Shown here: positions 46,543 through 55,886 of the stretch, in pieces
Layout of the letters: every line of letters starts with the position of its first letter
How positions within the stretch are numbered: position 1 is the stretch's first letter
Assembly: GCF_900156335.1 (NCBI RefSeq)
Contig: NZ_FTMZ01000009.1
Location: 1 to 64,000 of the forward strand
Reading direction: 5' to 3'
DNA: 64,000 nucleotides
Origin: Sphaerotilus natans
Lineage (GTDB): Bacteria > Pseudomonadota > Gammaproteobacteria > Burkholderiales > Burkholderiaceae_C
The notes under the pieces: generated by a model
Database searches by the model: none
What the model saw: the letters and a program-made list of their open reading frames with translations, nothing else
Told to the model about the DNA's origin: nothing
Made by a program: the position numbers and the translations under genes

Positions 46543-47922
46543 ATGAACATCCTGATCATCGGCGCCGGCCGGGTCGGCACCAGTGTGGCAGAGCACCTGG
46601 TGTCGGAGCGCAACGACATCACCGTCATCGACACCGACCCGCAGCGGCTGCGCGACCTGCAGGAGCGCCTGGACCTGCGTGGCGTCTGCGGCAACGCGAT
46701 CCAGCCCTCGGTGCTGCGCGAGGCCGGCGCCGAGGACTGCGACCTGCTGGTGGCCTGCGCGCCGCAGGACGAGACCAACCTGACGGTCTGCAAGGTCGCG
46801 CACGACCTGTTCAATGTCACCACCTCCATCGCGCGGCTGCGCTCGCCCGAGTTCGTCGAGGGCGCGCCGCTGCTGGCGCGCGAGGGCGGCTTCGCGGTCG
46901 ACCATGTGATCTGCCCGGAGCAGTCGGTCACCACCTACATCCGCAAGCTCGTCGAGTACCCGGAGGCGCTGCGCGTCATCGAGTTCGCCGGCGGCCGAGT
47001 CACGCTGGCGGGCGTGCGCGCGGGTGCCGGCAGCCGGCTGGTCGGTCATCGGCTCGACGAGATTCCGACGCTGGTGCCCAACCTGGACATGCGCGTCGTC
47101 GGCCTGTTCCGGCGCGACCAGCCGCTGAAGGCCGACGGCAGCACCCGCATCGAGGCCGGCGACGAGGCCTTCGTGCTGACCCGCACTGCCGCGGTCACCG
47201 AGGTGCTGTGCGCGCTGCGCGAGCGCGACCGGCCGGTGCGCCGCGTCCTGATCGCCGGCGGCGGCAAGGTCGGCCTGCGCCTGGCACGCGAGCTGCGCGG
47301 CCGCTGCGAGATCCGCCTGATCGAGTTCGACCGCCAGCGCTGCGAGTACCTTGCCGCCGAGCTGGGCTCGGAGGTGCTGGTGCTGCACGGCGACGCCACC
47401 GACGAGGACCTGATGACCGACGCCAATGTCGGCGAGACCGATGTCTTCATCGCGCTGTCGAGCGACGACGAGGACAACATCCTGTCGGGCCTGCTGTCCA
47501 AGCGCCTGGGCGCGCGCCGCGCCATCGTGCTGATCAACCGCCGCGCCTACACCGAGCTGGTGCAGGGCACGCAGATCGACGTGGCGATCTCGCCGCAGCA
47601 TGCGGTCATCGGCGAGCTGCTGGCCTATGTGCGCCGTGGCGACATCGAGGCGGTGCACAGCATGCGCCAGGGCGCGGCCGAATCGCTGGAGATCATCGCG
47701 CGCGGCGACCGGCGCAGCTCCAAGGTGGTGAGCCGGCGCATCGAGCAGATCGACCTGCCCGAGGGCGTGCAGATCGGCGCGATCGTGCGTGGCGACGAGG
47801 TCATCATGGCCCACCACGACACCGTCATCCAGACCGACGACCACGTCATCGTCTTCCTGCCGAGCAAGCGCCAGGTGCGTGCGGTCGAGAAGCTGTTCCA
47901 GGTCGGCGCGACCTTCTTCTGA
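46543..47922 (+). CDS. trkA: Trk potassium uptake regulatory subunit TrkA
   Basis: 459 residues in the usual double RCK arrangement: two Rossmann NAD-binding domains, the first starting ILIIGAGRVGTSVAEHL and the second VLIAGGGKVGLRLARELRG at about 230, each followed by a TrkA-C domain. It gates the TrkH channel in response to nucleotides. trkH follows 18 nt later. Complete and of normal length. Confidence 0.95.
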   Translation: MNILIIGAGRVGTSVAEHLVSERNDITVIDTDPQRLRDLQERLDLRGVCGNAIQPSVLREAGAEDCDLLVACAPQDETNLTVCKVAHDLFNVTTSIARLRSPEFVEGAPLLAREGGFAVDHVICPEQSVTTYIRKLVEYPEALRVIEFAGGRVTLAGVRAGAGSRLVGHRLDEIPTLVPNLDMRVVGLFRRDQPLKADGSTRIEAGDEAFVLTRTAAVTEVLCALRERDRPVRRVLIAGGGKVGLRLARELRGRCEIRLIEFDRQRCEYLAAELGSEVLVLHGDATDEDLMTDANVGETDVFIALSSDDEDNILSGLLSKRLGARRAIVLINRRAYTELVQGTQIDVAISPQHAVIGELLAYVRRGDIEAVHSMRQGAAESLEIIARGDRRSSKVVSRRIEQIDLPEGVQIGAIVRGDEVIMAHHDTVIQTDDHVIVFLPSKRQVRAVEKLFQVGATFF

Positions 47923-47940
47923 CACCGGCCGGCCGATCCG

Positions 47941-49398
47941 ATGCGCTACTACTACCCGGTCTTCAAGGTCCTCGGCGGCGTGCTGATGCTGTTCGGGCTG
48001 ACGATGGCGGTGCCGCTGGGCTTCTCGCATTTCCTGCATGACGGCATCGAGGAGGGCTTCGCGCTGTCGATGGCGATCACCATCGCGATCGGCGCCGGCC
48101 TGTTCCTGCACTGCCGCCACCTCGACCGCGAGCTGCAGCCGCATGACGGCTTCCTGCTGGCGACGCTGGTGTGGACGGTGCTGCCGGTGTTCGGCGCGAT
48201 CCCGCTGCTGCTGCACATTCCCGGCCTGAGCTTCACCGATGCCTACTTCGAGGCCGTCTCCGGCCTGACCACCACCGGCGCCACCGTGCTGACCGGGCTG
48301 GAGAAGCTGCCGGTGTCGATCAACATCTGGCGCTGCTTCATGGTGCTGATCGGCGGCATGGGCATCATCGTTCTGGCGGTGGCGATCCTGCCGCTGCTGG
48401 GCGTGGGCGGCAGCCAGGTCTTCAAGGCCGAGACGCCCGGTCCCATGAAGGACGACAAGCTCACCCCGCGCATCGCCGAGACCGCGCGCGGGCTGTGGAC
48501 CGTCTATTTCGCCATCGCCACCGCCTGCCTGCTGGGCTATCGCTGGGCGGGCATGAGCTGGCCGGACGCCTTCATGCACATGTGCTCGACGATGGGCCTG
48601 GGCGGGCTGGCGGGCTATGACGCCAGCTTCGCCGCCTTCGACTCGCTGAAGGTGGAGCTGGTGGCGATCGTGTTCATGCTGCTGTCCGGCGTGAACTTCG
48701 CGCTGTACTTCCGCATCTGGCAGCGGCGCTCGATGCGGCCGCTGTGGCGCGATCTGGAGGCACGGCTGTTCTTCGCGCTGATGGCAGCCAGCGTCGCGGT
48801 GGTCACGGTCTTCCTGGTCGCACATGGCGTCTATCCGGAGTGGACGACCGCGCTGCGCCACGCCGCGTTCAACGTCATCTCGGTGGCGACCACCACCGGC
48901 TTCGCGACCGTGGACTACGCGCAGTGGCCGATCTTCGCGCCGATCCTGATGCTGTTCCTGTGCGGCTTCGCGACCTGTGCTGGCTCGACCGGCGGCGGCA
49001 TCAAGCTCAGCCGCTCGCTCTTGCTGATGAAGCAGGTGCAGCGCGAGTTCACCCGGCTGCTGCACCCGCGCGCGGTGCGGCCGGTGACGCTGGGCGGCGC
49101 GGTGGTGGAGCCTCAGGTGCTGTTCTCGGTGCAGGCCTTCATGCTGGTCTACGGCGCGGTGCTGACCGCCGGCACGATGGCACTGCTGCTGACCGGGCTG
49201 GACATCATCAGCGCCTTCACCGCCGTGGTCGCCTGCATCAACAACACCGGCCCCGGCCTCGGTCAGGTCGGCCCGGCGAACAACTACCAGGGACTCACGG
49301 ACCTGCAGACCTGGATCTGCTCCATCGTGATGCTGCTCGGACGGCTGGAGCTGTTCGCGATGCTGATCCTGTTCACGCCGCAGTTCTGGCGGCGCTGA
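47941..49398 (+). CDS. trkH: Trk potassium uptake channel TrkH
   Basis: 485 residues with the fourfold membrane-pore-membrane repeat of K+ channels. The pore loops are visible as SGLTTTGATV, CSTMGLGGLAGYD, SVATTTGFATVDY and CINNTGPGLGQVG, each with the conserved glycine of the selectivity filter. It imports K+ together with TrkA. The next gene, chrA, starts 2 nt after the stop. Confidence 0.95.
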   Translation: MRYYYPVFKVLGGVLMLFGLTMAVPLGFSHFLHDGIEEGFALSMAITIAIGAGLFLHCRHLDRELQPHDGFLLATLVWTVLPVFGAIPLLLHIPGLSFTDAYFEAVSGLTTTGATVLTGLEKLPVSINIWRCFMVLIGGMGIIVLAVAILPLLGVGGSQVFKAETPGPMKDDKLTPRIAETARGLWTVYFAIATACLLGYRWAGMSWPDAFMHMCSTMGLGGLAGYDASFAAFDSLKVELVAIVFMLLSGVNFALYFRIWQRRSMRPLWRDLEARLFFALMAASVAVVTVFLVAHGVYPEWTTALRHAAFNVISVATTTGFATVDYAQWPIFAPILMLFLCGFATCAGSTGGGIKLSRSLLLMKQVQREFTRLLHPRAVRPVTLGGAVVEPQVLFSVQAFMLVYGAVLTAGTMALLLTGLDIISAFTAVVACINNTGPGLGQVGPANNYQGLTDLQTWICSIVMLLGRLELFAMLILFTPQFWRR

Positions 49399-49400
49399 GC

Positions 49401-50744
49401 ATGAATGCCCAGCCCCCCGCTCACCCGAGCTTCCGGGAAGCCCTCCTCTACTGGCTGCGGCTCGGCTTCATCAGCTTTGGCGGCCCGGCCGGCCAGATCG
49501 CGCTGATGCATGCCGAGCTGGTCGAGCGCCGGCGCTGGATCAGCGAGGGCCGCTTCCTGCACGCGCTGAACTACTGCATGGTGCTGCCCGGCCCGGAGGC
49601 GCAGCAGCTCGCCATCTACCTGGGCTGGCTGCTGCACCGGACCTGGGGCGGCATCGTCGCCGGCACGCTGTTCGTGCTGCCCTCGCTGCTGATCCTCGCC
49701 GCGCTGAGCTGGGTCTATCTGACCTTCGGCGATGTGCCGGCGGTCCAGGGCCTGTTCGACGGCATCAAGCCGGCGGTGGTCGCCATCGTCGCCTTCGCGG
49801 CCTGGCGAATCGGTGGGCGGGCGCTGAAGAACCGGGTGCTGCAGGCGATGGCCGCGCTGTCCTTCATCGCGCTGTTCGGCTTCGACGTGCCCTTCCCGGC
49901 CATCGTGCTGGCGGCCGGGCTGATCGGTGCGGTCGGCGGGCGGGTGGCGCCGCAGCATTTCCAGACCGGTGGCGGCGGCCACGGCACGGCCCGGGCCGGC
50001 CACGCGCCTGCGCTGATCGACGACGACACGCCAGCGCCGCCGCATGCGCGTTTTCGCTGGGGCCGCCTGCTGGCGCTGCTGGCGGTGGCGATCGCACTGT
50101 GGGCCGGGGCGATGGCGCTGCTGGCGGCCCAGGGCCAGCCGGTGCTGCACGACATGGGCGCGTTCTTCACGAAGGCCGCGCTGCTGACCTTCGGCGGCGC
50201 CTATGCGGTGCTGCCCTATGTCTACCAGGGCGGCGTCGAGACCTTCGGCTGGCTGAGCGGCCCGCAGATGATGGACGGCCTGGCGCTGGGCGAGACCACG
50301 CCGGGGCCGCTGATCATGGTGGTGGCGTTTGTCGGCTTCGTCGGCGCCTGGACAAAAGCGATCTTCGGCCCCGACGCCCTGGCGCTGGCCGGCATGGCGG
50401 GCGCGGGCGTGGCGACCTTCTTCACCTTCCTGCCGAGCTTCGTCTTCATCCTGGCCGGCGCGCCGCTGGTCGAGTCCACCCGCGGCAAGCTGCAGTTCAC
50501 CGCGCCGCTGACCGGCATCACCGCCGCGGTGGTCGGCGTGATCCTGAACCTGGCGCTGTTCTTCGGCTGGCATGTGGTGTGGCCGCGGGCCACGGCCGCC
50601 GCGCCCTTCTCGGGCGGGGTCGAGGTGTTCTCGGCGGCGGTGGCGGTGGTGGCCTTCGTGGCGCTGTGGCGCTATCAGCAGGACATCGTGAAGGTGCTGG
50701 CGGTGTGCGCCGGCATGGGGCTGCTCAGGAGCCTGATGGGCTGA
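49401..50744 (+). CDS. chrA: chromate transporter ChrA, long-chain
   Basis: 447 residues with two CHR halves. The first half has LGFISFGGPAGQIALMHAELVERRRW and MVLPGPEAQQLAIYLG, the second LLTFGGAYAVLPYVYQG and LALGETTPGPLIMVVAFVGFVG. A His/Gly-rich linker (about 190-215) separates the halves. Characterised long-chain members export chromate using the proton gradient. It is joined closely to trkH and converges, without a gap, with the DMT transporter gene. Confidence 0.9.
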   Translation: MNAQPPAHPSFREALLYWLRLGFISFGGPAGQIALMHAELVERRRWISEGRFLHALNYCMVLPGPEAQQLAIYLGWLLHRTWGGIVAGTLFVLPSLLILAALSWVYLTFGDVPAVQGLFDGIKPAVVAIVAFAAWRIGGRALKNRVLQAMAALSFIALFGFDVPFPAIVLAAGLIGAVGGRVAPQHFQTGGGGHGTARAGHAPALIDDDTPAPPHARFRWGRLLALLAVAIALWAGAMALLAAQGQPVLHDMGAFFTKAALLTFGGAYAVLPYVYQGGVETFGWLSGPQMMDGLALGETTPGPLIMVVAFVGFVGAWTKAIFGPDALALAGMAGAGVATFFTFLPSFVFILAGAPLVESTRGKLQFTAPLTGITAAVVGVILNLALFFGWHVVWPRATAAAPFSGGVEVFSAAVAVVAFVALWRYQQDIVKVLAVCAGMGLLRSLMG

Positions 50745-51782
50745 TCAGTGCGCGTGCGTGTGATGCACGTCGGGCGCGTGCGCGTGGGCGTGCCGGGTCG
50801 GCGCATGCACATGCCGGTGGCTGTGCTCGCCCTCGGGCATCGGATCGTGCACATGGTCGTGGTGCCCGTCGTCGTGACGGTGGGCATGCTCATGGTCCAG
50901 CGCCTCGTGCGTGTGCTCGTGGTCGTGCGCTTCGGCCAGGTGCAGCAGCACGCCCGCCAGCATCGCCACGCTGCCCGCCAGCAGGCCCGGGCCCCACTGC
51001 CGATCTCCGAGCGCGACGGCGGCCACCGCCCCCAGGAACGGCGCCAGCGCGAACACCGAGCCGGTGCGCGCCGCGCCGAAGGTGCGCTGCGCCAGGAGAT
51101 AGAAGCGCAGGCTCAGCCCGTAGCCGGACGCACCGACCGCCAGCAGCGCCAGACCCGCGCCCCAGGAGGGCAGCGGCTCGCCGGCCCCCCACGCCAGAAC
51201 GCACGAGGCCGAGGCGCCCAGCGCCGCCTTGACCATCACCACCTGCCCCGGATCGCGCTCGGCCAGCGCCCGCGAGACGGTGTTGTCCGCGCCCCAGGCG
51301 ATCGTGGCCACCAGCACCGCCAGCAGCCCGAACAGCCCGGACGCCGCCGCCGAGCCCGACGGCCACTGATCGAGCACCAGCAGCACGCCGCCGGCCAGGA
51401 TCAGCGCCATCGCGGCCCGCACGCGCCAGTCGAGCGATTCTCGGTAGAGCACCCGCGCCAGCACGGCGGTGAAGAGCGCCTCCAGCGTGAGCATCAGCGA
51501 GGCGCTGGCCCCGCTGGTGTGCTGCAGGCCCCAGGCCAGCGCCACCGGCCCGAGCACCGCGCCGAAGGCCGCCATCAGCAGCAGGCGCGGGGCATCGCCG
51601 CGCTGCAGCTGCGCCTCGCGCTCGATCGGCTGGCGCAGCAGCGCCCCCAGCAGTGCCGCGCCCGCGTACAGCAGGCCGGCGGTGGCGAAGGGGCCGAGAC
51701 CGCGGCCGAACTGCTGCACCAGCGGCGTGCTCAACCCGAACAGCGCCGAGGCCAGCAGCGCACCACGCCAGACCGGATTCAC
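50745..51782 (-). CDS. DMT/EamA transporter with histidine-rich C-terminal tail
   Basis: 345 residues from a GTG at 51782. Ten predicted helices (two EamA halves) cover about 1-280. The last 65 residues contain more than 20 histidines with Asp/Glu in HxH patterns, a strong candidate for binding Ni, Zn, Co or Cu on one side of the membrane. Such a tail is unusual in the EamA family. It starts 1 nt after the DUF6488 stop and is co-transcribed with it and HupE/UreJ. A metal transport role is inferred. Confidence 0.85.
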   Translation of the reverse strand: MNPVWRGALLASALFGLSTPLVQQFGRGLGPFATAGLLYAGAALLGALLRQPIEREAQLQRGDAPRLLLMAAFGAVLGPVALAWGLQHTSGASASLMLTLEALFTAVLARVLYRESLDWRVRAAMALILAGGVLLVLDQWPSGSAAASGLFGLLAVLVATIAWGADNTVSRALAERDPGQVVMVKAALGASASCVLAWGAGEPLPSWGAGLALLAVGASGYGLSLRFYLLAQRTFGAARTGSVFALAPFLGAVAAVALGDRQWGPGLLAGSVAMLAGVLLHLAEAHDHEHTHEALDHEHAHRHDDGHHDHVHDPMPEGEHSHRHVHAPTRHAHAHAPDVHHTHAH

Positions 51783-51783
51783 G

Positions 51784-52149
51784 TCACTGCCCGGTGTGGT
51801 TGGCGGCGATGAAATTGCCCGGCAGCGAATAGAACAGGTAGAGCGTGTCCTTCGCCTTGTCGGTGACGGCCGGGTTGCGGAAGGTAATACGCCATTCCTT
51901 GCCCTTCTTGCCCTCGATCTGCTCGACCTTCTCGGGCTTGGCGATGTCTTGCCAGGACTTGTCCACCTTGCTGCCGGCGACGAGCTGGTTCTTGTACTGC
52001 GTCGCGCAGCCGACGACGGTGGCCTCGGCGGCAGGCTTGCTGCCGTGGAAGTGGCAGCTGGCGTCGGCGCCGGCGTGGGCAGCCGGAGCGAACAGCAGGG
52101 CCGCGGCGCTCAGGGCGGAGGCAGCGAAGGCGGAAACGGTGATGTTCAT
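51784..52149 (-). CDS. DUF6488-type small secreted protein
   Basis: 121 residues; AGGAG stands 8 nt before the ATG at 52149. A signal peptide (MNITVSAFAASALSAAALLF, cleaved after AHA) precedes a mature domain of about 95 residues with a CHFHGSK motif at the start, one further Cys (VVGCATQYK) and a KEWRITFRNPA strand. The CHFH element could bind a metal. It is in one transcript with HupE/UreJ (upstream) and the His-tailed DMT carrier (downstream). The family name is from memory of similar proteins. Confidence 0.75.
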   Translation of the reverse strand: MNITVSAFAASALSAAALLFAPAAHAGADASCHFHGSKPAAEATVVGCATQYKNQLVAGSKVDKSWQDIAKPEKVEQIEGKKGKEWRITFRNPAVTDKAKDTLYLFYSLPGNFIAANHTGQ

Positions 52150-52181
52150 GGGATGACTCCTGGTGAGAGGAAGGGGCAAAT

Positions 52182-52991
52182 TCAAAGGCTGTTGCGGTTC
52201 GGATCGACCGTCTTCTCGACATCCATGTCCTCGTGGATGTGGCGGTGCTCCTGCTCGGGGAAGCGGAAGCTGTCCGGGTCGCTGTCGTGCAGATAGCCGT
52301 GGAGCTGCATCAGCAGCAGCAGCGCGCCCACATGCATCAGCAGCTGGTTGGCGGCGAAGCTGAACCGGGCGAACGAAGGCCGCCGACGCCAGGCGGCCAG
52401 CACGGCCACCATGACCGTCAGCGCGGCGATCTGGCCGAACTCGACGCCCAGGTTGAAGCTCAGGATGCGCAGCAGCATCGCCGTGCCGTCATCGCCCAGC
52501 GGCAGCTGCTGCAGCCGGGTGGACAGCCCGAAGCCATGCAGCAGCCCGAAGCCGAAGACCATGCCGAGCAGGTTCGGCGAGGCCATGCCCAGGTGCTTCT
52601 GGAAGCCGCCGTTGTTGTCGAAGGCCTTGTACATCACGCTCAGCGCGATCACCGCGTCGATCAGGAAGTAGTTCCAGGTGATGCCGTAGAAGGTGGCGAA
52701 GATCAGCGTGATGCAATGCCCGAGCGTGAAGACGGTGACGAACTTGGCCACGTCCTTGAACGTGGTCAGGAAGAACACCACGCCGAACAGGAACAGCAGG
52801 TGGTCGTAGCCGGTCAGCATGTGCGTGGCACCGAGACCGATGTACTGCAGATAACCGCTGTCGAGCATGCGCTGGCGGTCCTCGGCGGAGATGCCGTGGG
52901 CCTGCGCCAGCAGCGGGGTCAGGCTGGCCAGCAGCAGGAACAGGGGCGCAGCACCACGCCGCCCCAGGAGAGAGGGAAAAGTCAAGATCAA
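52182..52991 (-). CDS. HupE/UreJ-family membrane protein
   Basis: 269 residues with a signal peptide ending AQAHG and about six helices. Conserved features are GATHMLTGYDHLLFLFG, FTLGHCITLI and GFGLLHGFGL, whose His and Asp residues form the metal path of HupE/UreJ nickel permeases. The C-terminal soluble tail is acidic with EHRHIHEDMD. The start is a non-ATG codon, TTG at 52991 or 52985; GAGG precedes the second by 6 nt. It is followed 32 nt later by the DUF6488 gene. Confidence 0.85.
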   Translation of the reverse strand: MILTFPSLLGRRGAAPLFLLLASLTPLLAQAHGISAEDRQRMLDSGYLQYIGLGATHMLTGYDHLLFLFGVVFFLTTFKDVAKFVTVFTLGHCITLIFATFYGITWNYFLIDAVIALSVMYKAFDNNGGFQKHLGMASPNLLGMVFGFGLLHGFGLSTRLQQLPLGDDGTAMLLRILSFNLGVEFGQIAALTVMVAVLAAWRRRPSFARFSFAANQLLMHVGALLLLMQLHGYLHDSDPDSFRFPEQEHRHIHEDMDVEKTVDPNRNSL

Positions 52992-53071
52992 CCTCGTGTC
53001 GGATGAATGCCGGGCGCGAGCGCCCGAGACGCGTCAGCCCAGGCCGGGCCGGCGCATTCGCAATACCGGAA

Positions 53072-53431
53072 TCAGCCGAGGGATCGGGGCGGGCGCAGCA
53101 GGCCGCCCGGCGCCGGGTCCGGCTCGAACGGGCGGAGGTAGGCGGGGCCGGCCGTGGAGGCCGGCAGACGGGGCGAGGTCGCCAGAGGAATCAGGATCGC
53201 CGGCTGGCTCTGCGCACTGGCGTCGTGGTGCGTGTGCACGCCCGCATCATCCGAGCGCTCGTCGAGATGCAGCGCGCTGTCGCTGTGGTGGTGATGCCCG
53301 ATGGCGTCGAGATGAATGCTCACATGCGCGAGCATCTCGGCCGTGCGCGTCGTCTGCGAAGGCAGCAAGGGCCACACCAGCTGCTGGAGGAGCAGGGCCA
53401 GCAGCAGCAGGACAGGCAAGGCACGGCGCAT
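53072..53431 (-). CDS. histidine-rich secreted or membrane-anchored small protein
   Basis: 119 residues. A hydrophobic N-terminus (RRALPVLLLLALLLQQLVWPLL) may be a signal peptide or anchor. The mature part has IGHHHHSDSALHLDE and GVHTHHDAS, likely metal-binding, and ends in a proline-rich tail. It lies 11 nt behind the acetyltransferase gene and 80 nt before HupE/UreJ on the same strand. It resembles small proteins that precede metal transporter genes, but no family is certain. Confidence 0.7.
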   Translation of the reverse strand: MRRALPVLLLLALLLQQLVWPLLPSQTTRTAEMLAHVSIHLDAIGHHHHSDSALHLDERSDDAGVHTHHDASAQSQPAILIPLATSPRLPASTAGPAYLRPFEPDPAPGGLLRPPRSLG

Positions 53432-53442
53432 GGCGAGCGATT

Positions 53443-54030
53443 TTAGCGTGCGATCGGAGCGGCAGAACGCAACTCACCCAGTGACGAAGTACGCCCGATC
53501 GTCAGGTTGTAACGTAGCCGCCGCAGCCGCCCCGCCCAGATCGACGGCGCCGCGCCGAAGGCCGCGGCCGCGGTGCCGGGCGGCACCTCGCGCACATGGC
53601 GCACAAAATCCTGGCCGATCTCCGGATCGTGATGCTGCTCGCCGCGCAGGAAGCCGGCCCGCGCGTAGAAGGCCAGCCCCTGCGGATTGCCGACGTGGCA
53701 CTGCAGCGCCAGCCGCGTCAGGCCCTGGCCGACGGCCAGCGCCTCGCAGTGCGCCAGCAGCCGCGCGGCCACGCCGCCCCGGCGCGCCTCGGCATGCACC
53801 GCGATCAGGTTCAGCCACAGCTCGCCGGCCGCCGGCCGAGGCTGGACATGAATGAAGCCGACCGGCCGCCCGCCCAGCTCGGCGACAAAGACGCGGTGCG
53901 ACTCATGGCAGAGCCAGTGGCACAGCGCCGATTCGGCCACCAGGCCGGTGAAATGCTGCGCGACCAGCGCATGAATGAACGCCCAGTCCTGCGGACCGGC
54001 CACGCGGATCGACACCGGAGAGGGATTCAT
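53443..54030 (-). CDS. GNAT N-acetyltransferase
   Basis: 195 residues from the ATG at 54030. A GNAT domain covers about 8-150 with the acetyl-CoA loop EARRGGVAARLLAHCEALA and the C-terminal NPQGLAFYARAGFLRGEQHH. The C-terminal 45 residues are an extension without clear fold. It may be the first gene of the metal-type cluster that follows, since only 11 nt separate it from the His-rich gene. Substrate unknown. Confidence 0.82.
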   Translation of the reverse strand: MNPSPVSIRVAGPQDWAFIHALVAQHFTGLVAESALCHWLCHESHRVFVAELGGRPVGFIHVQPRPAAGELWLNLIAVHAEARRGGVAARLLAHCEALAVGQGLTRLALQCHVGNPQGLAFYARAGFLRGEQHHDPEIGQDFVRHVREVPPGTAAAAFGAAPSIWAGRLRRLRYNLTIGRTSSLGELRSAAPIAR

Positions 54031-54102
54031 GTCTGCTCTGCTGCTGCTCTGTGTTGCTGCTCTGCCGGAAACCAGCGGGAGACCGGCCCCATGAAACATT
54101 TC

Positions 54103-54117
54103 GTGACAATACGTCAC
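54103..54117. promoter_or_regulatory. inverted repeat before the acetyltransferase/metal cluster
   Basis: GTGAC-AATAC-GTCAC, a 5-bp perfect inverted repeat with 5-nt spacer, directly after the ybaL stop codon and 73 nt before the acetyltransferase start. It could be an operator for the cluster. No known family consensus is recognised. Confidence 0.35.
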
Positions 54118-55848
54118 TCAGGCTGAGCGCGGGCTGAACGCGGCACCCAGCGCTTCGATCACCCCCTGACCCAGGCCCCGAGCCAACTCCTTTTCGCAGG
54201 TCAGCACCGTGCCCAGACCCTCGCCGCGCAGCAGCTCGGCCTCGTCCTCGCTGGCGGCGCGCAGCAGCACGCGGATGGCGGGGTTGAGGGTGCGGGCGGT
54301 CTCGACCATGCGCCGCAGCGCCAGCGCGTCGCTCGCGGTCACCACCAGCATCGCTGCCTGGGCGACATGGGCCTGCACCAGCACCTCCGGCTCGGCCGCG
54401 TCGCCGCAGACCGCCGCCAGCCCCTCGGCGCGCAGGCGGTCGACCCGCTCGCGGCCGAGGTCGACCACCACCAGCGGCACCTGCCGCTCCTGCAGCGCCT
54501 GCACCAGCGGCCGGCCGACCCGGCCGTGGCCGACGACGATGACCTGATCGCGCAGCAGCGTCTCGTCGGTCGAGGTCGGCAGCGCCGACAGCGGCTCGGT
54601 GCGCGCCTCGAGCCGGCGCGCCAGGGCGGAGCGCGCCAGCAGCCAGCGCTCGAAGGGCGCGATCAGGGAGAACAGCGCCGGATTGACCGCGATCGACAGG
54701 ATCGCGCCGGCCAGCACCAGGCTCTGCGCCTCGGCCGGCATCAGGCCGAGCGTCACGCCCAGTCCGGCCAGGATGAAGGAGAACTCGCCGATCTGCGCCA
54801 GGCTGGCGCCGACCGTCAGCGCGGTGCCCAGCGAGTAGCGCAGCATCAGCACCAGCATGACCGCCGCGACCGTCTTGCCGACCAGGATGACCAGCACCAC
54901 CGACAGCACCCGCAGCGGCTCGGTCCACAGCACCGCCGGGTCGAACAGCATGCCTACCGACACGAAGAACAGCACCGCGAAGGCATCGCGCAGCGGCAGC
55001 GTCTCGTCGGCGGCGCGGTGGCTGAACTCCGACTCGCGCATCATCATCCCGGCGAAGAAGGCGCCGAGCGCAAAGGACACGTCGAAGAGCTTGGCCGCGC
55101 CGAAGGCCACGCCGATCGCGGTGGCGATCACGCCGAGCGTGAACAGCTCCTGCGAGCCGGTGCGCGCCACCCACCACAGCAGCCGTGGCAGCAGCCGCCG
55201 CCCGACCACCAGCATCAGCACGACAAAGGCCGCCACCTTGGCCAGCGTCAGGCCGATGGCGCTCCACAGCGCGCCGGAGCCGCCGGCCGCGGCCGCCTCG
55301 GTCGTGCCGGAGGCGGGCGCGCCCAGCAGGCCCGAGAGGGCCGGCAACAGCACCAGCACCAGCACCATCACCAGGTCCTCGACCACCAGCCAGCCGACCG
55401 CGATGCGGCCCTGCACCGACTTCAGCAGCCCGCGCGCCTCCAGCGCACGCAGCAGCACCACGGTGCTGGCCACCGACAGGCACAGCCCGAAGACGATGGC
55501 CGCGCCGCCGCTCCAGCCCCAGAGCATCGCCGCACCGGCCCCCAGCAGCGTGGCCACGACGATCTGCACGATCGCGCCGGGCATCGCGATGCGGCGCACC
55601 GCCATCAGATCGTCGAGCGAGAAATGCAGCCCGACGCCGAACATCAGCAGCATCACGCCGATCTCGGCGAGCTGGCTGGCCAGGCCCACGTCGGCCACAT
55701 AGCCCGGCGTGGCCGGGCTGACCACCACGCCCGCCAGCAGATAGCCCACCAGCGGCGGCAGCCTGAGCTTCATCGCCAGTAGGCCAAGGATCAGGGCCAG
55801 TCCGAAGGCGGCGGCGATGGTGGCGATCAGGCTGACGTCATGGGGCAT
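54118..55848 (-). CDS. ybaL: YbaL/KefC-type K+/H+ antiporter
   Basis: 576 residues, CPA2 family. About 12-13 membrane helices (1-400) with LRLPPLVGYLLAGVVVSP and LMLFGVGLHFSLDDLMAV-type motif, then a cytosolic RCK/TrkA-N domain from about 425 starting VIVVGHGRVGRPLVQALQ. The N-terminal sequence follows E. coli YbaL closely. It exports K+ in exchange for H+ under nucleotide control. GAGGGAG precedes the ATG. It stands alone, 132 nt behind the tartrate dehydrogenase gene. Confidence 0.9.
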   Translation of the reverse strand: MPHDVSLIATIAAAFGLALILGLLAMKLRLPPLVGYLLAGVVVSPATPGYVADVGLASQLAEIGVMLLMFGVGLHFSLDDLMAVRRIAMPGAIVQIVVATLLGAGAAMLWGWSGGAAIVFGLCLSVASTVVLLRALEARGLLKSVQGRIAVGWLVVEDLVMVLVLVLLPALSGLLGAPASGTTEAAAAGGSGALWSAIGLTLAKVAAFVVLMLVVGRRLLPRLLWWVARTGSQELFTLGVIATAIGVAFGAAKLFDVSFALGAFFAGMMMRESEFSHRAADETLPLRDAFAVLFFVSVGMLFDPAVLWTEPLRVLSVVLVILVGKTVAAVMLVLMLRYSLGTALTVGASLAQIGEFSFILAGLGVTLGLMPAEAQSLVLAGAILSIAVNPALFSLIAPFERWLLARSALARRLEARTEPLSALPTSTDETLLRDQVIVVGHGRVGRPLVQALQERQVPLVVVDLGRERVDRLRAEGLAAVCGDAAEPEVLVQAHVAQAAMLVVTASDALALRRMVETARTLNPAIRVLLRAASEDEAELLRGEGLGTVLTCEKELARGLGQGVIEALGAAFSPRSA

Positions 55849-55886
55849 GGACGGCGGAACTCCCTCGGCTGTCGGTGAATGGAAAC

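Noticed and set aside
45193-49065. Open frame of about 1290 codons on the minus strand opposite the GT-C, PAP2, trkA and trkH genes
   Set aside because: It is a product of high GC content and codon bias; the translation is Gln/Arg/His/Ala-rich low complexity, crosses five well-recognised genes and has no family features.
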